From the NCBI GenBank assembly GCA_001604275.1, contig LVBD01000041.1, forward strand, positions 36,345-100,344: DNA of 64,000 nt, in the 5' to 3' direction. The DNA is from Spirochaetales bacterium Spiro_02. GTDB taxonomy: Bacteria; Spirochaetota; Spirochaetia; Sphaerochaetales; Sphaerochaetaceae. The translations under genes were made by a program, and so were the position numbers. Shown here one piece after another: positions 49,669 to 59,702 of the stretch (within the stretch, counting starts at the first letter, position 1; the number at the start of each line of letters is the position of its first letter). Under the pieces are notes generated by a model that was given only the letters and a program-made list of their open reading frames with translations, was not told the origin of the DNA and did no database searches.

Positions 49669-51018
49669 ATGATTGCTGACAAGAAGATCAAGGAATTGGA
49701 GAACTCCTCCGTCGAGCTCACGGTCACCGTGCCTGCCGCAACAGTCGAGGAAGCCTATCAGAACGCGTTGAAGAAGTATGCGCAGCAGATTCAGATCAAA
49801 GGTTTTAGAAAAGGCAAGGCCCCGGTTTCCGTGCTGGAGAGCAAGTACGGCAAGGCTATCAGGGAAGAAAGCACGTTCGCCGCTATCGAGGATGCCGTCA
49901 AGGAAGCCATCGATTCCCTCGAAGACAAGCAGAAACCCCTTCCGTACAGCACCCCTGCGCTACAGGACGAGGACAAGCTCCTTCCCTTCCAGCCGAATGC
50001 CGACGTCACGTTCTCCGTCATATACGACGTAATGCCCGAAGTGACGCTGCCCTCCTACACCGGACTGACCGTCAGCGTGCCGAAGGTCGAGATCACCGAC
50101 GAACTGGTGAACAAGGAGATCGACAAGCTCCGTGACCAGAACGCGCTTGTCGTTGACAAGGACGGTCCCGCCGCCGACGGAGACATCGTCACCATCGACT
50201 ATGTGGAGCTCGACGAGGACGGCAACGAAGTCGCCGGCACAGCCAGGAAGGACTTCGTCTTCACCGTAGGTTCCGGCTACAACTTCTACAAGATCGACGA
50301 AGACATCGTCGGCATGTCCAAGGGAGACTCCAAGACCATCGAGAAGACATATGCCGATGATTCCGATATCCCCGGCTATGCCGGCAAGACCGTGAAGATC
50401 CAAGTCGAGATGAAACAGGTCAAGGTCCGCGATGTGCCGGCGCTCGACGATGAGTTCGCCCAGGATGTCAAGGAAGAATACAAGACCGTTGCCGATCTGG
50501 TCGCCGCGACCCGCAAGAAGCTCGAGGATTCCGTCAACGGAAAGATGGAGGAGACGAAGCTCAACGCGCTGTTCGACGAGATGCTCAAGAACGTTTCGTT
50601 CCCCATTCCCGCCTCGATGATCGATCTGGAAGTCGAGCAGAGCTGGAACAAGTTCGTTCGCCAGAGCGGCTTGAGCGAGGAGCAGGTCACACAGTTCCTC
50701 CAGTTCCAGAACCAGAACAAGGAATCGGTGATGAACGAGTGGCGCCCCGGCGCCGAGAAGACGCTCCGCATCCAGCTGATGATGGAGAAGGTCAAGGAGA
50801 CGGAGAACTTCCCGGTCGATGAACAGGAGCTGGACAAGGCCTGCGACGAACAGCTGAAGGATGTCCAGGACGAGGATCAGAGGAAGTACTATCGCGACAT
50901 GATCAAGGACGACATGCAGTTCCGGCAGGTCGGCAAGTTCCTCCTTGAGAAGAACACGTTCGACGAGGACAAGACAGTGTCCTACGATGACTTCATCGCC
51001 GGGAAGCTTGAAGAATAG
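49669..51018 (+). CDS. tig: Trigger factor
   Basis: Ribosome-bound chaperone and peptidyl-prolyl isomerase, 449 residues. The ribosome-binding signature is IKGFRKGKAPVSVLESKYG (about 43-61). An FKBP-type domain (about 160-245; GDIVTIDYVELDEDG) and the helical C-terminal chaperone arms follow. A TATACT box at 49547 may be part of its promoter. It precedes clpP and clpX, the common bacterial order, with a terminator between. Confidence 0.96.
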   Translation: MIADKKIKELENSSVELTVTVPAATVEEAYQNALKKYAQQIQIKGFRKGKAPVSVLESKYGKAIREESTFAAIEDAVKEAIDSLEDKQKPLPYSTPALQDEDKLLPFQPNADVTFSVIYDVMPEVTLPSYTGLTVSVPKVEITDELVNKEIDKLRDQNALVVDKDGPAADGDIVTIDYVELDEDGNEVAGTARKDFVFTVGSGYNFYKIDEDIVGMSKGDSKTIEKTYADDSDIPGYAGKTVKIQVEMKQVKVRDVPALDDEFAQDVKEEYKTVADLVAATRKKLEDSVNGKMEETKLNALFDEMLKNVSFPIPASMIDLEVEQSWNKFVRQSGLSEEQVTQFLQFQNQNKESVMNEWRPGAEKTLRIQLMMEKVKETENFPVDEQELDKACDEQLKDVQDEDQRKYYRDMIKDDMQFRQVGKFLLEKNTFDEDKTVSYDDFIAGKLEE

Positions 51019-51067
51019 AGAATCGACGCAGTTGACAAGACCGCTTTGTTGTGTCGCTCCGTAGCAG

Positions 51068-51100
51068 AAGGGCGGTTCCCGGATCGGGTGCCGCCTTTTT
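51068..51100 (+). terminator. Hairpin between tig and clpP
   Basis: GGCGG, internal CCCG/CGGG, CCGCC followed by TTTTT. Very GC-rich stem; ends tig transcripts about 50 nt after the stop. Confidence 0.75.
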
Positions 51101-51201
51101 CAACAAAAGTCCTGTACGACAGGGCGACTTGGTCCCGATGGACCGTCACGATACTTCGCAGGAACGTGGCATCGTTTTCGCGAAGAGAAGGAAGGAAGCT
51201 T

Positions 51202-51807
51202 ATGAACTTGAAAGACGAACGGATGCAGTCGCTCGTTCCCATGGTGGTGGAACAGTCGGGCGTCGGCGAACGCTCCTATGATATCTTCAGCCGCCTGCTG
51301 AAAGATCGCATCGTCTTCCTTGATGGGGAAATCAACGACGCCTCGGCCGATCTTGTCGTAGCGCAACTTCTGTTCCTTGAAGCGGAAGACCCCTCCAAGG
51401 ATATCAATCTCTATATCAATTCGCCGGGAGGCAGCGTGACAGCCGGCTTGGCGATCTATGATACCATGCAGTATATTCGTAGCGACGTCCAGACCATCTG
51501 CATGGGACAGGCGGCGTCCATGGCGGCGTTGCTGCTCACCGCCGGCGAGCACGGAAAACGCTATATACTGCCCTCGGCACGGGTGATGATCCATCAGCCG
51601 TGGGGAGGGGTTCAAGGCCAGGCGACCGACATCAGCATCCATGCAAGGGAGATCGGCAGGCTCAAGAAACTGACCACCGAGTATTTTGTGGAGCATACCG
51701 GCAGGAATATCGAGCAGGTCTCTGCGGATCTGGAGCGCGACTATTTCCTCAGCGCATCGGAAGCCGTCGAATACGGGCTTGTCGACCGCATGATGAAAAG
51801 GAGCTGA
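51202..51807 (+). CDS. clpP: ATP-dependent Clp protease proteolytic subunit
   Basis: Serine peptidase forming the tetradecameric core, 201 residues. The catalytic Ser106 lies in [12 protein letters not shown] and His131 in VMIHQPWGG; the Asp is near 180. [18 protein letters not shown] is the oxyanion-region signature. The start at 51202 follows AAGGAAGG; the frame is open upstream without a signal. clpX begins 6 nt after it. Confidence 0.96.
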   Translation: MNLKDERMQSLVPMVVEQSGVGERSYDIFSRLLKDRIVFLDGEINDASADLVVAQLLFLEAEDPSKDINLYINSPGGSVTAGLAIYDTMQYIRSDVQTICMGQAASMAALLLTAGEHGKRYILPSARVMIHQPWGGVQGQATDISIHAREIGRLKKLTTEYFVEHTGRNIEQVSADLERDYFLSASEAVEYGLVDRMMKRS

Positions 51808-51813
51808 CCAAGC

Positions 51814-53043
51814 ATGGCAAAAAGCACGAAAGTCTGCTCTTTCTGCGGAAAGAGCTATGAGGATGTCAAGCGCCTGATCGCCGGCCCTGGCGTGGCGATC
51901 TGCGACGAATGCGTCCGCACTTGCAACAAGATTCTTTCCGCCGACCCGGTCGATGAGGAAGTCGACGGGCTGCCGGAAGAGATCCCTACCCCTCAGGAAC
52001 TGAAAGCCTATCTCGATGACTATGTCATCGGCCAAGAGAACGCGAAACGGGTTCTTTCCGTAGCGGTGTACAACCACTACAAGCGGGTGAAATACCAGAG
52101 CCAGATTTCGCAGGAAGGCGTCGAGCTCGACAAGTCGAATATCCTGATGATCGGCCCCACCGGCACGGGCAAGACGTTGCTGGCCCGGACACTGGCGAAG
52201 AAGCTGCAGGTTCCGTTCGCCATCGCAGACGCCACGACGCTCACTGAGGCTGGCTATGTCGGCGAAGACGTGGAGAACATTCTGTTGAAGCTGATCCAGA
52301 ACGCCAACGACAACATCACGGCAGCCGAACACGGGATCATCTTCATCGATGAGATCGACAAGATTGCGAAGAAAGGCGAGAACGTGTCGATCACCCGCGA
52401 TGTTTCCGGAGAAGGCGTCCAGCAGGCGCTGTTGAAGATCATCGAGGGAACCGATGCGTCGGTTCCTCCGCAGGGGGGGCGGAAGCACCCCAACCAGGAG
52501 ATGCTGAAGATCAACACGCGGAACATCCTCTTTATCTGCGGCGGCGCGTTCGTCGGACTGGACAAGGTCATCGAGAAACGCATCGCGAGCCATCCGATGG
52601 GCTTCGGCGCCGAAGTCATCGGCCGGGAGGAAAAGGATCTGGCGAAGCTGTACGATCAGTTGCATCCGGACGATCTGGTGAAATTCGGCCTGATCCCGGA
52701 GTTCATCGGGCGGCTTCCCATCCATGTGTCATTGAACAACCTGACCAAGGACGATTTGGTGCGGATCATCACCGAGCCGAAGAATTCGATCATCCGTCAG
52801 TACAAGGCGTCGTTCAAACTCGACGGCGTCGAACTGGAGTTCCTGCCCGAAGCCATCGAGGCCGTAGCCGAGAAGGCGATCATCCAGAAGACCGGAGCGC
52901 GAGGACTCCGCTCAATCGTCGAAAACATCATGATGGACATCATGTACGACATTCCTTCGATGCAGGACGTCAAGAAAGTCATCGTGGATCGAAGCGCCGT
53001 AATGGATGGCAAGAAGCCGCAGGTCATCTGCGAAAAGGACTGA
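51814..53043 (+). CDS. clpX: ATP-dependent Clp protease ATPase subunit ClpX
   Basis: AAA+ unfoldase, 409 residues. The N-terminal zinc-binding domain has CSFCGKSY and ICDECVRTC. Walker [14 protein letters not shown] (about 113), Walker [12 protein letters not shown] and the [16 protein letters not shown] sensor follow. The C-terminal domain ends with [16 protein letters not shown]. Operon with clpP and the DHH phosphoesterase gene 3 nt downstream. Confidence 0.97.
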   Translation: MAKSTKVCSFCGKSYEDVKRLIAGPGVAICDECVRTCNKILSADPVDEEVDGLPEEIPTPQELKAYLDDYVIGQENAKRVLSVAVYNHYKRVKYQSQISQEGVELDKSNILMIGPTGTGKTLLARTLAKKLQVPFAIADATTLTEAGYVGEDVENILLKLIQNANDNITAAEHGIIFIDEIDKIAKKGENVSITRDVSGEGVQQALLKIIEGTDASVPPQGGRKHPNQEMLKINTRNILFICGGAFVGLDKVIEKRIASHPMGFGAEVIGREEKDLAKLYDQLHPDDLVKFGLIPEFIGRLPIHVSLNNLTKDDLVRIITEPKNSIIRQYKASFKLDGVELEFLPEAIEAVAEKAIIQKTGARGLRSIVENIMMDIMYDIPSMQDVKKVIVDRSAVMDGKKPQVICEKD

Positions 53044-53046
53044 ACA

Positions 53047-54033
53047 ATGTTCACCTACCCTCCTGTTCCGAAGACAGCCATTTCCGCTTTGAAAGGTTGC
53101 ACCCACGCAGTCGTGATCGGGCATGTCGCCCCGGATGGCGACTGCATCCACAGCGAACTCGCCATGGCGTGGCTGCTGGAACATCTGGGCAAAGAAGTGT
53201 TCGTCGCGAACGCAGGTCCGTTCGACCGACCGGAGATTTCCTACTGGCAGGCATTCTTCAAGGATACGATCCCACAGTCGGTTCTCGACGAAAAGCCGCT
53301 GGTGGTGGTCACCGACTGTTCGTCCCGGGATCGTATCGGTGAAGCGCTCGCAACGCAGATCGAAGGGCTCGAAGTACTGGTGATCGACCATCACAGCGCA
53401 GGAGCGTCGTTCGGAACGATCCGGTACATCGTTCCCCAGTCCTATTCGACCACGCTGGTCATCCAGCATATCTTCCATACCCTCGGCGTCGAGATCAACG
53501 AACAGGTCGCCCAACACCTGTTCTTCGGGTTTGCTACCGATACAGGTTTCTTCCGTTTCATCGGTCCTCATCGCGGAGAGACATTGCGCATGGCCGCCGA
53601 ACTGGTGGACGCCGGGGTCTCTCCCAACGATGTCTACGACGATATGACAGGGGGCAGGAGTTTCGACTCCATCAAGTATCTCGCCCGCCTGATCGATCGG
53701 ACTGAGCCGATGTTCGACGGCAAGATCATGGTCAGCCATGAGACGGAGGAGGATGTCAAGGAATTCGATTCCGCAGAACGTCCGAGCGATGCCCTATATT
53801 CCGCGTTGCTTTCCGTCAAGGGGGTTCAGGCCGTGGTGTTCTTCAAACTTCCTGCGCCGGGCAAGGTTGAGATCGGCTTCCGCGGTTCCCACGACAGTTC
53901 CGTCGATGTCGGCGGCATCGCCGCGGCGCTGGGGGGCGGAGGCCATAAGAAAGCGGCTGGAGCAACCGTGGAAGGTTCCTACGAATCGATCCGCAAGCAG
54001 GTGATCGACGCGATCAAGAAACAGCTGGAGTAG
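53047..54033 (+). CDS. DHH-family phosphoesterase (NrnA/oligoribonuclease-like)
   Basis: A 328-residue bifunctional nanoRNase or pAp-phosphatase type protein. DHH motifs are HVAPDGDCIHSEL, VVTDCSSRDRIG, VIDHHSAG and FATDTGFFRFIG; the DHHA1 domain ends GGGGHKKAAGATVEG. Members degrade nano-RNAs or cyclic dinucleotide products. It follows clpX directly and is probably co-transcribed. Confidence 0.9.
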   Translation: MFTYPPVPKTAISALKGCTHAVVIGHVAPDGDCIHSELAMAWLLEHLGKEVFVANAGPFDRPEISYWQAFFKDTIPQSVLDEKPLVVVTDCSSRDRIGEALATQIEGLEVLVIDHHSAGASFGTIRYIVPQSYSTTLVIQHIFHTLGVEINEQVAQHLFFGFATDTGFFRFIGPHRGETLRMAAELVDAGVSPNDVYDDMTGGRSFDSIKYLARLIDRTEPMFDGKIMVSHETEEDVKEFDSAERPSDALYSALLSVKGVQAVVFFKLPAPGKVEIGFRGSHDSSVDVGGIAAALGGGGHKKAAGATVEGSYESIRKQVIDAIKKQLE

Positions 54034-54169
54034 ATTTCCGTTCGAATACCAGTCTCCCTATTTCCTTTATACGCCATGTTATGTATATTCCAGGCTCCTG
54101 TATCGAAGGATTTTGGCACAATCCTTTCATGTACTTTCTCTATCAATCATAAGGGGAGCGATACATGAA

Positions 54170-55375
54170 ATGGACGAACTCACAAAAGCGGTCGTGACAT
54201 ACAACCGATTACGCACAACACTGAAAAAACCTTCACGGAGCAAACGCTTCAAAGCGTTGGAAGCCGCGCTCGTCGAAACGTGTCAAGAAAGTTTCTATTA
54301 TCTTCCGGCAGAAACGAAATTACTATCACAAGAACTTTGCGCGGAATTCTTGCTGAGCTGTCTTCCGTACACTTCGACGATCATCTGCAATTTTGTCGAT
54401 AGGGGCATACCATTCGACGGATATCTCAAGAAAATTATCAGGACTCGTGCCAAGACGTTCTGTTCGCAAAAGAAGCAACAAGAGCACGAAACCGATATCC
54501 TTCTCAGTTGTTCAGGAAGTGAAACCGATGGAATCATATGTCCAACGATCAATCCTTGCGAAAACCGACAGGAGGATCCTTGTCTGGAAGGTTGTTCCGT
54601 CTGCTACCCTGATATCGAAGAACAGATCCGAAGGAATTTCTATGCCAGGTATCGAGAATTGAGCGGAAGAACAGCCTCCACCTCCGATCGTCACATTGTC
54701 GGTGAGACCATTCCGCATTTCGGGAGTCAACAACGAACGGCATCGGACAGCATGAAACATCTGTTCGGAAAATTATCGTCAATTCCGAACCGTGAACAAA
54801 AGAAGCGAACGAATGCAAGCGATCGCCGTTCAACGATCGACGAACAGGCAAAAGCGATGCTTCAGAAAGAAAATCCGGCGGCATTGAAGCTCCAAGCCAA
54901 TTTGCAAAACCCTACCTTTCGAAAACGATTCCTGATATTGCTTCTGGCGAATCCGGAACAACTTTCGGCGCCATTGATCAACCAGCTGGCCATCATCATG
55001 GACATCGATGAATTGGATCTTGCGAATCTTGTCAGCCAAGCATTTGAATTTTCTCAGCGCAACCAAAGAAGAAGGCATGAACTACAGCACATCATCAATC
55101 GTCATTGGAGGCGGCACATATGGCTTGAACAACAACTGAATGAATTGAAGTCGATTTCAAACTACGACCAGGAGGAAGTCGCAAGAGTTGAAATGGAACT
55201 CACATGGACAAGAAAGATGCTCGACAAACGAAGACAAGAATACGAACGAAGTTTCGTCGGAATTTCCTGCTCGCAGTTGGCGGCTCTTCTCGACCTTCCG
55301 AAAGGAACTATCTGCTCCAGCTTGTTCTACGCCCGTAGGATGCTCGCCGAATGCATCGAGACAGCCAGGGAATGA
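54170..55375 (+). CDS. Sigma-70-like protein of unknown function
   Basis: A 401-residue protein. Residues 55-115 resemble sigma region 2 (LSQELCAEFLLSCLPYTST, IPFDGYLKKIIRTRAKTF). The middle (about 130-200) is Cys-rich (CPTINPCENR, CLEGCSVCYP). The C-terminal 60 residues look like sigma region 4 (FVGISCSQLAALLDLPKGTI then SSLFYARRMLAECI). Codon use is visibly richer in AT than in neighbouring genes. The ATG at 54170 has AAGGGGAG 11 nt upstream; the longer frame from a TTG is less likely. Possibly a lineage-specific sigma-related regulator. Confidence 0.55.
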   Translation: MDELTKAVVTYNRLRTTLKKPSRSKRFKALEAALVETCQESFYYLPAETKLLSQELCAEFLLSCLPYTSTIICNFVDRGIPFDGYLKKIIRTRAKTFCSQKKQQEHETDILLSCSGSETDGIICPTINPCENRQEDPCLEGCSVCYPDIEEQIRRNFYARYRELSGRTASTSDRHIVGETIPHFGSQQRTASDSMKHLFGKLSSIPNREQKKRTNASDRRSTIDEQAKAMLQKENPAALKLQANLQNPTFRKRFLILLLANPEQLSAPLINQLAIIMDIDELDLANLVSQAFEFSQRNQRRRHELQHIINRHWRRHIWLEQQLNELKSISNYDQEEVARVEMELTWTRKMLDKRRQEYERSFVGISCSQLAALLDLPKGTICSSLFYARRMLAECIETARE

Positions 55376-55401
55376 GAAACAGAAACACGATCTCTTCGCC
55401 C

Positions 55402-55431
55402 TTGCCGTCAGGTGGTCAAACAGGGTATTCT
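55402..55431 (+). promoter_or_regulatory. Predicted promoter giving a leaderless rdgB mRNA
   Basis: TTGCCG (55402-55407), 18 bp, TATTCT (55426-55431), then 7 nt to the ATG at 55439. A GTG at 55412 that would lengthen the protein lies inside the promoter spacer and is rejected. Confidence 0.5.
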
Positions 55432-55438
55432 AGTGCCC

Positions 55439-56041
55439 ATGGAAATGTTGTTCGCGAGCGGCAACGCTCATAAGAAAGAGGAATTGGAACAGTTGCTTGC
55501 CGGTAGACATACGCTGCTTCTGCCCATGCAAGCCGGCCTGGTCTTCGATTTCGAGGAAAACGGAGAGACATTCGCCGAGAACGCCTTGGGAAAAGCCCTG
55601 GACCTCTATCGTTTGAGCGACGGCAAGCGTCCAGTCATCGCCGACGATTCCGGACTGGTCGTTCCGGCGTTGAACGGAGAACCGGGGGTGCGGACGGCGC
55701 GATACGGCAGCGAGCGGTACGGACGGCTGTTGGAAGCCCATGAGAGGAACCTGTACCTGTTGGAGAACATGCGCCATCTGGAAGGAGACTCAAGAAAGGC
55801 GAACTTCGTCTGCGCCATCGCGCTGGTGCTCTCTCCACAACGACTGTTCATCGTCCAGGAAGAAATCCAGGGACGGATCATCGCCCGGGAGACAGGAACG
55901 GGAGGCTTCGGATACGACCCGGTGTTCTTCATAGACGAGGCGAACGCCACCATGGCTTCACTATCGAAAGAGGAAAAGAACCGGTTCAGCCATAGAGGCA
56001 GGGCGGCTCGGCGACTGCTTACGTTGCTGGACAGCCTCTAG
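55439..56041 (+). CDS. rdgB: XTP/dITP pyrophosphatase (RdgB/HAM1)
   Basis: House-cleaning nucleotidase that removes non-canonical purine triphosphates, 200 residues. The family blocks are LFASGNAHKKEELEQLL, ENGETFAENALGKAL, VIADDSGLVVPALNG, PGVRTARYG, GTGGFGYDPVF and FSHRGRA. It stands 21 nt before pepF in the same direction. Confidence 0.95.
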   Translation: MEMLFASGNAHKKEELEQLLAGRHTLLLPMQAGLVFDFEENGETFAENALGKALDLYRLSDGKRPVIADDSGLVVPALNGEPGVRTARYGSERYGRLLEAHERNLYLLENMRHLEGDSRKANFVCAIALVLSPQRLFIVQEEIQGRIIARETGTGGFGYDPVFFIDEANATMASLSKEEKNRFSHRGRAARRLLTLLDSL

Positions 56042-56062
56042 CATGCAAACAAGGAAGGAACA

Positions 56063-57871
56063 ATGAATACGGAACGAATACCGCTACGAAACGAAATAGC
56101 ACAATCGGATACTTGGGATCTGTCGTCGCTGTACCGCGACGATGCCACATGGGAAGCGGATTTCAAGCGCTTCACATCCATGATCGACACTGCAAAATCC
56201 TACAAAGGCAAGCTGGGATCATCCGCCGACGACCTCCTCGCAGCCCTCGCATGGCTGACCGAAGTCTCGATGCTCGTCGAGAGGCTCGGCAACTACGCGT
56301 TCCTCAACTACAGCGCGGACAGCAGCGACAGCGCGAATCAGCGGAGGCTGGGAATGATCAGCCAGGCGCAGACGGAGTTCGCAGCACAGACGAGCTACTT
56401 CGACCCGGAAATCCAGTCGATCGATGAAAAGTCGCTTCGGTCGTGGATGTCCGACGGCCGATTCGCGGACTACCGTGTGATGCTGGACAAGCTGATCCGT
56501 TTCAAACCCCACGTGCTGACAGAGAACGAAGAGCGGATCATGGCGCTCCATGGCGAAGTCGGTTCCGTACCGAGGGATACGTTCAGCGCGTTGACGAACA
56601 TCGACATGGATTTCGGATCCATCGCTACCGCCGATGGGGACATGCCATTGACGCAAAGTACCTATAGCGCATTTCTGATGAATCCGGACAGAAACCTGCG
56701 CAAGCAAGCCTATACCCAATTCTACGGAGTGTTCGATTCCCACAAGCAGACGCTGGCGAAACTCTTCGAAGGCGGGGTGAAGAACGACATCTTCCGGGCG
56801 AAGGTACGGAACTATCCATCCGCCCGTGAGGCGGCACTGTTCCCCGACAACGTTCCGACAGCCGTCTACGACAACTTGATCTCCGCCGTCCATGACGGAT
56901 TCCCCGTCCTCCACCGCTACTACGCCCTCCGTAAGCGCTTGCTCGGTCTGGATACGCTCGCCCACTACGACGTCTACGTGCCCCTGGTACCGGGAATCGA
57001 GACGCATACATCCTATGAGGAGGCGGTCAAGATCGTATGCGAGGCGCTCGTCCCGCTGGGTGACGAATACGTGAGGACGATCCATAGCGGGTTGACCGAA
57101 CAACGGTGGGTCGACCGATACGAGAACAAAGGTAAACGTTCCGGGGCATTCTCCTCGGGTGCCTATACGGGGCATCCGTACATCCTGCTCAACTACAAGG
57201 AGGATGTGCTGCGAGACGTATTCACCCTCGCCCACGAGGGAGGCCACTCGATGCACAGCTGGTACAGCGTCCGCAACAATCCGTACCCACAGTACGACTA
57301 TACGATCTTCGAAGCGGAAGTCGCCTCCACTTTCAATGAACAGCTCGTGGCCAAGTATCTGTTCGATACTGCATCGGACGACCATATGAAAGCCTATGTC
57401 ATCGGAAAGCAGCTGGACGACATCGTGGCCACGCTGTTCCGGCAGACGATGTTCGCTGAATATGAGGCGATCATGCACGCCCAGGTCGAAGCGGGGGAAC
57501 CGATCACGCTCGACGGACTTCGCGCCACATACCGCACGCTTCTCGAGTCCTACTTCGGACCCGACATGAGGTTCGAACAGACAAGCGATCTGGAAGGACT
57601 GAGAATCCCCCACTTCTACTCCGCCTTCTACGTCTACAAATATGCCACCGGCATCTCCGCGGCGATCGCGCTGTCGGATAAAGTACTGCAAGGTACTGAC
57701 GCCGACCGCGACCAGTATCTCAATTTCCTGAAATCAGGGGGAAGCCTATTCCCCATCGAATCACTGAAGAAAGCGGGGGTCGATATGAGCACGCCGCAAC
57801 CGGTGAGCAAGGCGATCGAGAAGTTCGCCATCCTGCTCGACACGTTCGAGCGACTGATGGAGGAAGCATGA
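56063..57871 (+). CDS. pepF: Oligoendopeptidase F (M3 family)
   Basis: Zinc metallopeptidase that cleaves medium-sized peptides in the cytoplasm, 602 residues. The zinc motif is FTLAHEGGHSMHSW (HExxH in the form HEGGH), followed by FEAEVASTFNEQL with the third ligand Glu, and YKYATGISAAIAL near the end. The N-terminal helical domain has TWDLSSLYRDDATWEADF. The stop overlaps the start of the following binding-protein gene by ATGA. Confidence 0.95.
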   Translation: MNTERIPLRNEIAQSDTWDLSSLYRDDATWEADFKRFTSMIDTAKSYKGKLGSSADDLLAALAWLTEVSMLVERLGNYAFLNYSADSSDSANQRRLGMISQAQTEFAAQTSYFDPEIQSIDEKSLRSWMSDGRFADYRVMLDKLIRFKPHVLTENEERIMALHGEVGSVPRDTFSALTNIDMDFGSIATADGDMPLTQSTYSAFLMNPDRNLRKQAYTQFYGVFDSHKQTLAKLFEGGVKNDIFRAKVRNYPSAREAALFPDNVPTAVYDNLISAVHDGFPVLHRYYALRKRLLGLDTLAHYDVYVPLVPGIETHTSYEEAVKIVCEALVPLGDEYVRTIHSGLTEQRWVDRYENKGKRSGAFSSGAYTGHPYILLNYKEDVLRDVFTLAHEGGHSMHSWYSVRNNPYPQYDYTIFEAEVASTFNEQLVAKYLFDTASDDHMKAYVIGKQLDDIVATLFRQTMFAEYEAIMHAQVEAGEPITLDGLRATYRTLLESYFGPDMRFEQTSDLEGLRIPHFYSAFYVYKYATGISAAIALSDKVLQGTDADRDQYLNFLKSGGSLFPIESLKKAGVDMSTPQPVSKAIEKFAILLDTFERLMEEA

Positions 57872-59007
57872 CTATATGGCAAGGGACGGAACGCCGGAAT
57901 TCACGATTTCGGCTGTTCGGTTTGCTGGTGATGACGTTGGGAATGCTCGTTTCCACGCCACTGTCGGCGACAGGCGCAAAGGAGACATCCACGGCGGCAA
58001 GCGGAATAACCGTCGTCGATGCGCTGGATCGCACCGTGACGCTCGCGCACAAGCCGCAACGGGTGCTGATCGTCGGAAAATCATCTCCGGTGCTCGCCGA
58101 CGCGTTTCTGCTGTTCCCCGAAGCGGCCGGTTCGATCATCGAGCTACCGAAGACCGACCAGGGAACCGGCGACTTGTATTCTCTCTTGCAACCGGAACTG
58201 GCCGACGGTCCGCGCACTCCGGAGATCCCCAGCGTCGAGGAAGTGATCGCCCGCGCCCCCGATCTTGTTCTGATGAAAGACTTCAGCTATTCGGGTCTCG
58301 GCGACAAGCTCGAGGCGATGGGGCTACCCGTGTTCACCATCTCCCTAGAGATGCCTGAAGACTGGCGGACAGAACTTGTGGAAATAGGAAAGATCGTCGA
58401 GGCTCCTCGGCGCGCATCGCAATTGGTCGAACTGTACCGGAACCGTCAGGATGCGGTCTCGTCCGCCATTTCCGTCGTTCCCGAAGAGAACCGCCCGAGC
58501 GTGCTCATGATGCGCGTCTCTTCCACCGACGGTCTGATGACCTACACGGTCGCGCCGGACATCTGGATGCAGACGCGGTTTGTCCAGGATGCCGGGGGAG
58601 TTCCCGTCTGGCTGGGGGCTGGATTCGCAAACAAAGGATTCGCCAAGATATCCTTCGAACAGATCGCCGCATGGGCCCCTGACTACATCTACATCTACAG
58701 CTACAAGGATCCGGCTCAGGACTATGTCTCTCGGCTGAAGACAGACAAGCGTTGGGCGGATATCCCGGCCGTGAAAGCCGGACATGTCAAGGCGATCCCC
58801 GGCGATTTCAGCAGCTATGCCCAACCGGTCAGCCGATGGATACTCTGTCTGCAATGGATGGCAGCGGACTTGTACCCCAACCTGTTCCCTGGCTTCGACA
58901 TGGAACAGGAGGTACGTTCATTCTACACTGATTTCCACGGTCTGTCCGATGAATCTTCCCTGGAACAGATCATCGACCGATACAGGGAATCCGTCAGAGC
59001 GAACTGA
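57868..59007 (+). CDS. Iron/cobalamin-type ABC substrate-binding protein
   Basis: A 379-residue periplasmic protein with the helical-backbone (TroA/FecB-like) fold. The signal peptide (about 10-35) ends STPLSATGAKETS. The ITVVDALDRTVTLAHKPQRVLIVG opening is diagnostic, followed by PSVEEVIARAPDLVLM, GAGFANKGFAKISFEQIAAWAPDYIYI, and DFSSYAQPVSRWILCLQW. The ligand may be a siderophore, haem or cobalamin. No permease or ATPase gene is adjacent, and the gene overlaps pepF, so it is an orphan. Confidence 0.85.
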   Translation: MTIWQGTERRNSRFRLFGLLVMTLGMLVSTPLSATGAKETSTAASGITVVDALDRTVTLAHKPQRVLIVGKSSPVLADAFLLFPEAAGSIIELPKTDQGTGDLYSLLQPELADGPRTPEIPSVEEVIARAPDLVLMKDFSYSGLGDKLEAMGLPVFTISLEMPEDWRTELVEIGKIVEAPRRASQLVELYRNRQDAVSSAISVVPEENRPSVLMMRVSSTDGLMTYTVAPDIWMQTRFVQDAGGVPVWLGAGFANKGFAKISFEQIAAWAPDYIYIYSYKDPAQDYVSRLKTDKRWADIPAVKAGHVKAIPGDFSSYAQPVSRWILCLQWMAADLYPNLFPGFDMEQEVRSFYTDFHGLSDESSLEQIIDRYRESVRAN

Positions 59008-59021
59008 TTCAAAAACAAGAA

Positions 59022-59059
59022 ACCCGTCCCCTGTCTGCCGATGCAGGTCGGGAACGGGT
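59022..59059 (-). terminator. rpsD terminator, possibly bidirectional
   Basis: ACCCGT/ACGGGT outer stem with inner CCC/GGG; on the minus strand TTTCTTGTTTTTG follows. It lies between convergent genes. Confidence 0.65.
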
Positions 59060-59082
59060 ATCGGACAGCTGGGAAAACTTCG

Positions 59083-59676
59083 CTATCTGGAATAGTATTC
59101 GATGATCAGCTGGTCGTTCACTTCGATAGGAACTTCGCTACGGAGTGGATAACGAACCAACGTACCGCTGAACGTCTCCTCCGTCTTCTCGTAGTACGGG
59201 ACATGGAAACCCGGAGAACCGAGGAAATTGGCTCGGAACTGTACATTGGACCGAGACTTCTCGCGCAACGTAACGACATCCCCTTCCCGTAGCAGATAAG
59301 ACGGTATGTCGATCTTCTTGCCGTTCACCAAAATGTGCCCGTGGTTGACCATCTGTCTGGCAAGCCGGATAGAATTGGCGAAACCGAGCCGGTATACGGC
59401 GTTGTCGAGCCGCCGTTCCAAAAGCAGAACCAGCGCGTCGCCGGTTCTCCCTTCCTTCTTCTTGGCCATATCGTAGTACCTACGCATCTGTTTTTCCAGA
59501 ATTCCGTAATACGCCTTGAGCTTCTGTTTTTCCGTTAGTTGCTTGCCGTATTCGGTCTGCTTCCTGCGCGTCCTGAACGCCGGAGCCCCGGCACGCTTCA
59601 TTGCCTTGGGATGTCCGCAGACATTGACCCCAAGCCGCCTGCATTCCTTGAATCTCGGACCTCTTCTGGTCGCCAT
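59083..59676 (-). CDS. rpsD: 30S ribosomal protein S4
   Basis: Primary 16S-binding protein, 197 residues. It starts [20 protein letters not shown] and has [21 protein letters not shown] (S4 RNA-binding domain). It is encoded on its own, apart from the alpha operon. Confidence 0.97.
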   Translation of the reverse strand: MATRRGPRFKECRRLGVNVCGHPKAMKRAGAPAFRTRRKQTEYGKQLTEKQKLKAYYGILEKQMRRYYDMAKKKEGRTGDALVLLLERRLDNAVYRLGFANSIRLARQMVNHGHILVNGKKIDIPSYLLREGDVVTLREKSRSNVQFRANFLGSPGFHVPYYEKTEETFSGTLVRYPLRSEVPIEVNDQLIIEYYSR

Positions 59677-59702
59677 GAAATAATACTCCTCACTGATTGC
59701 CG

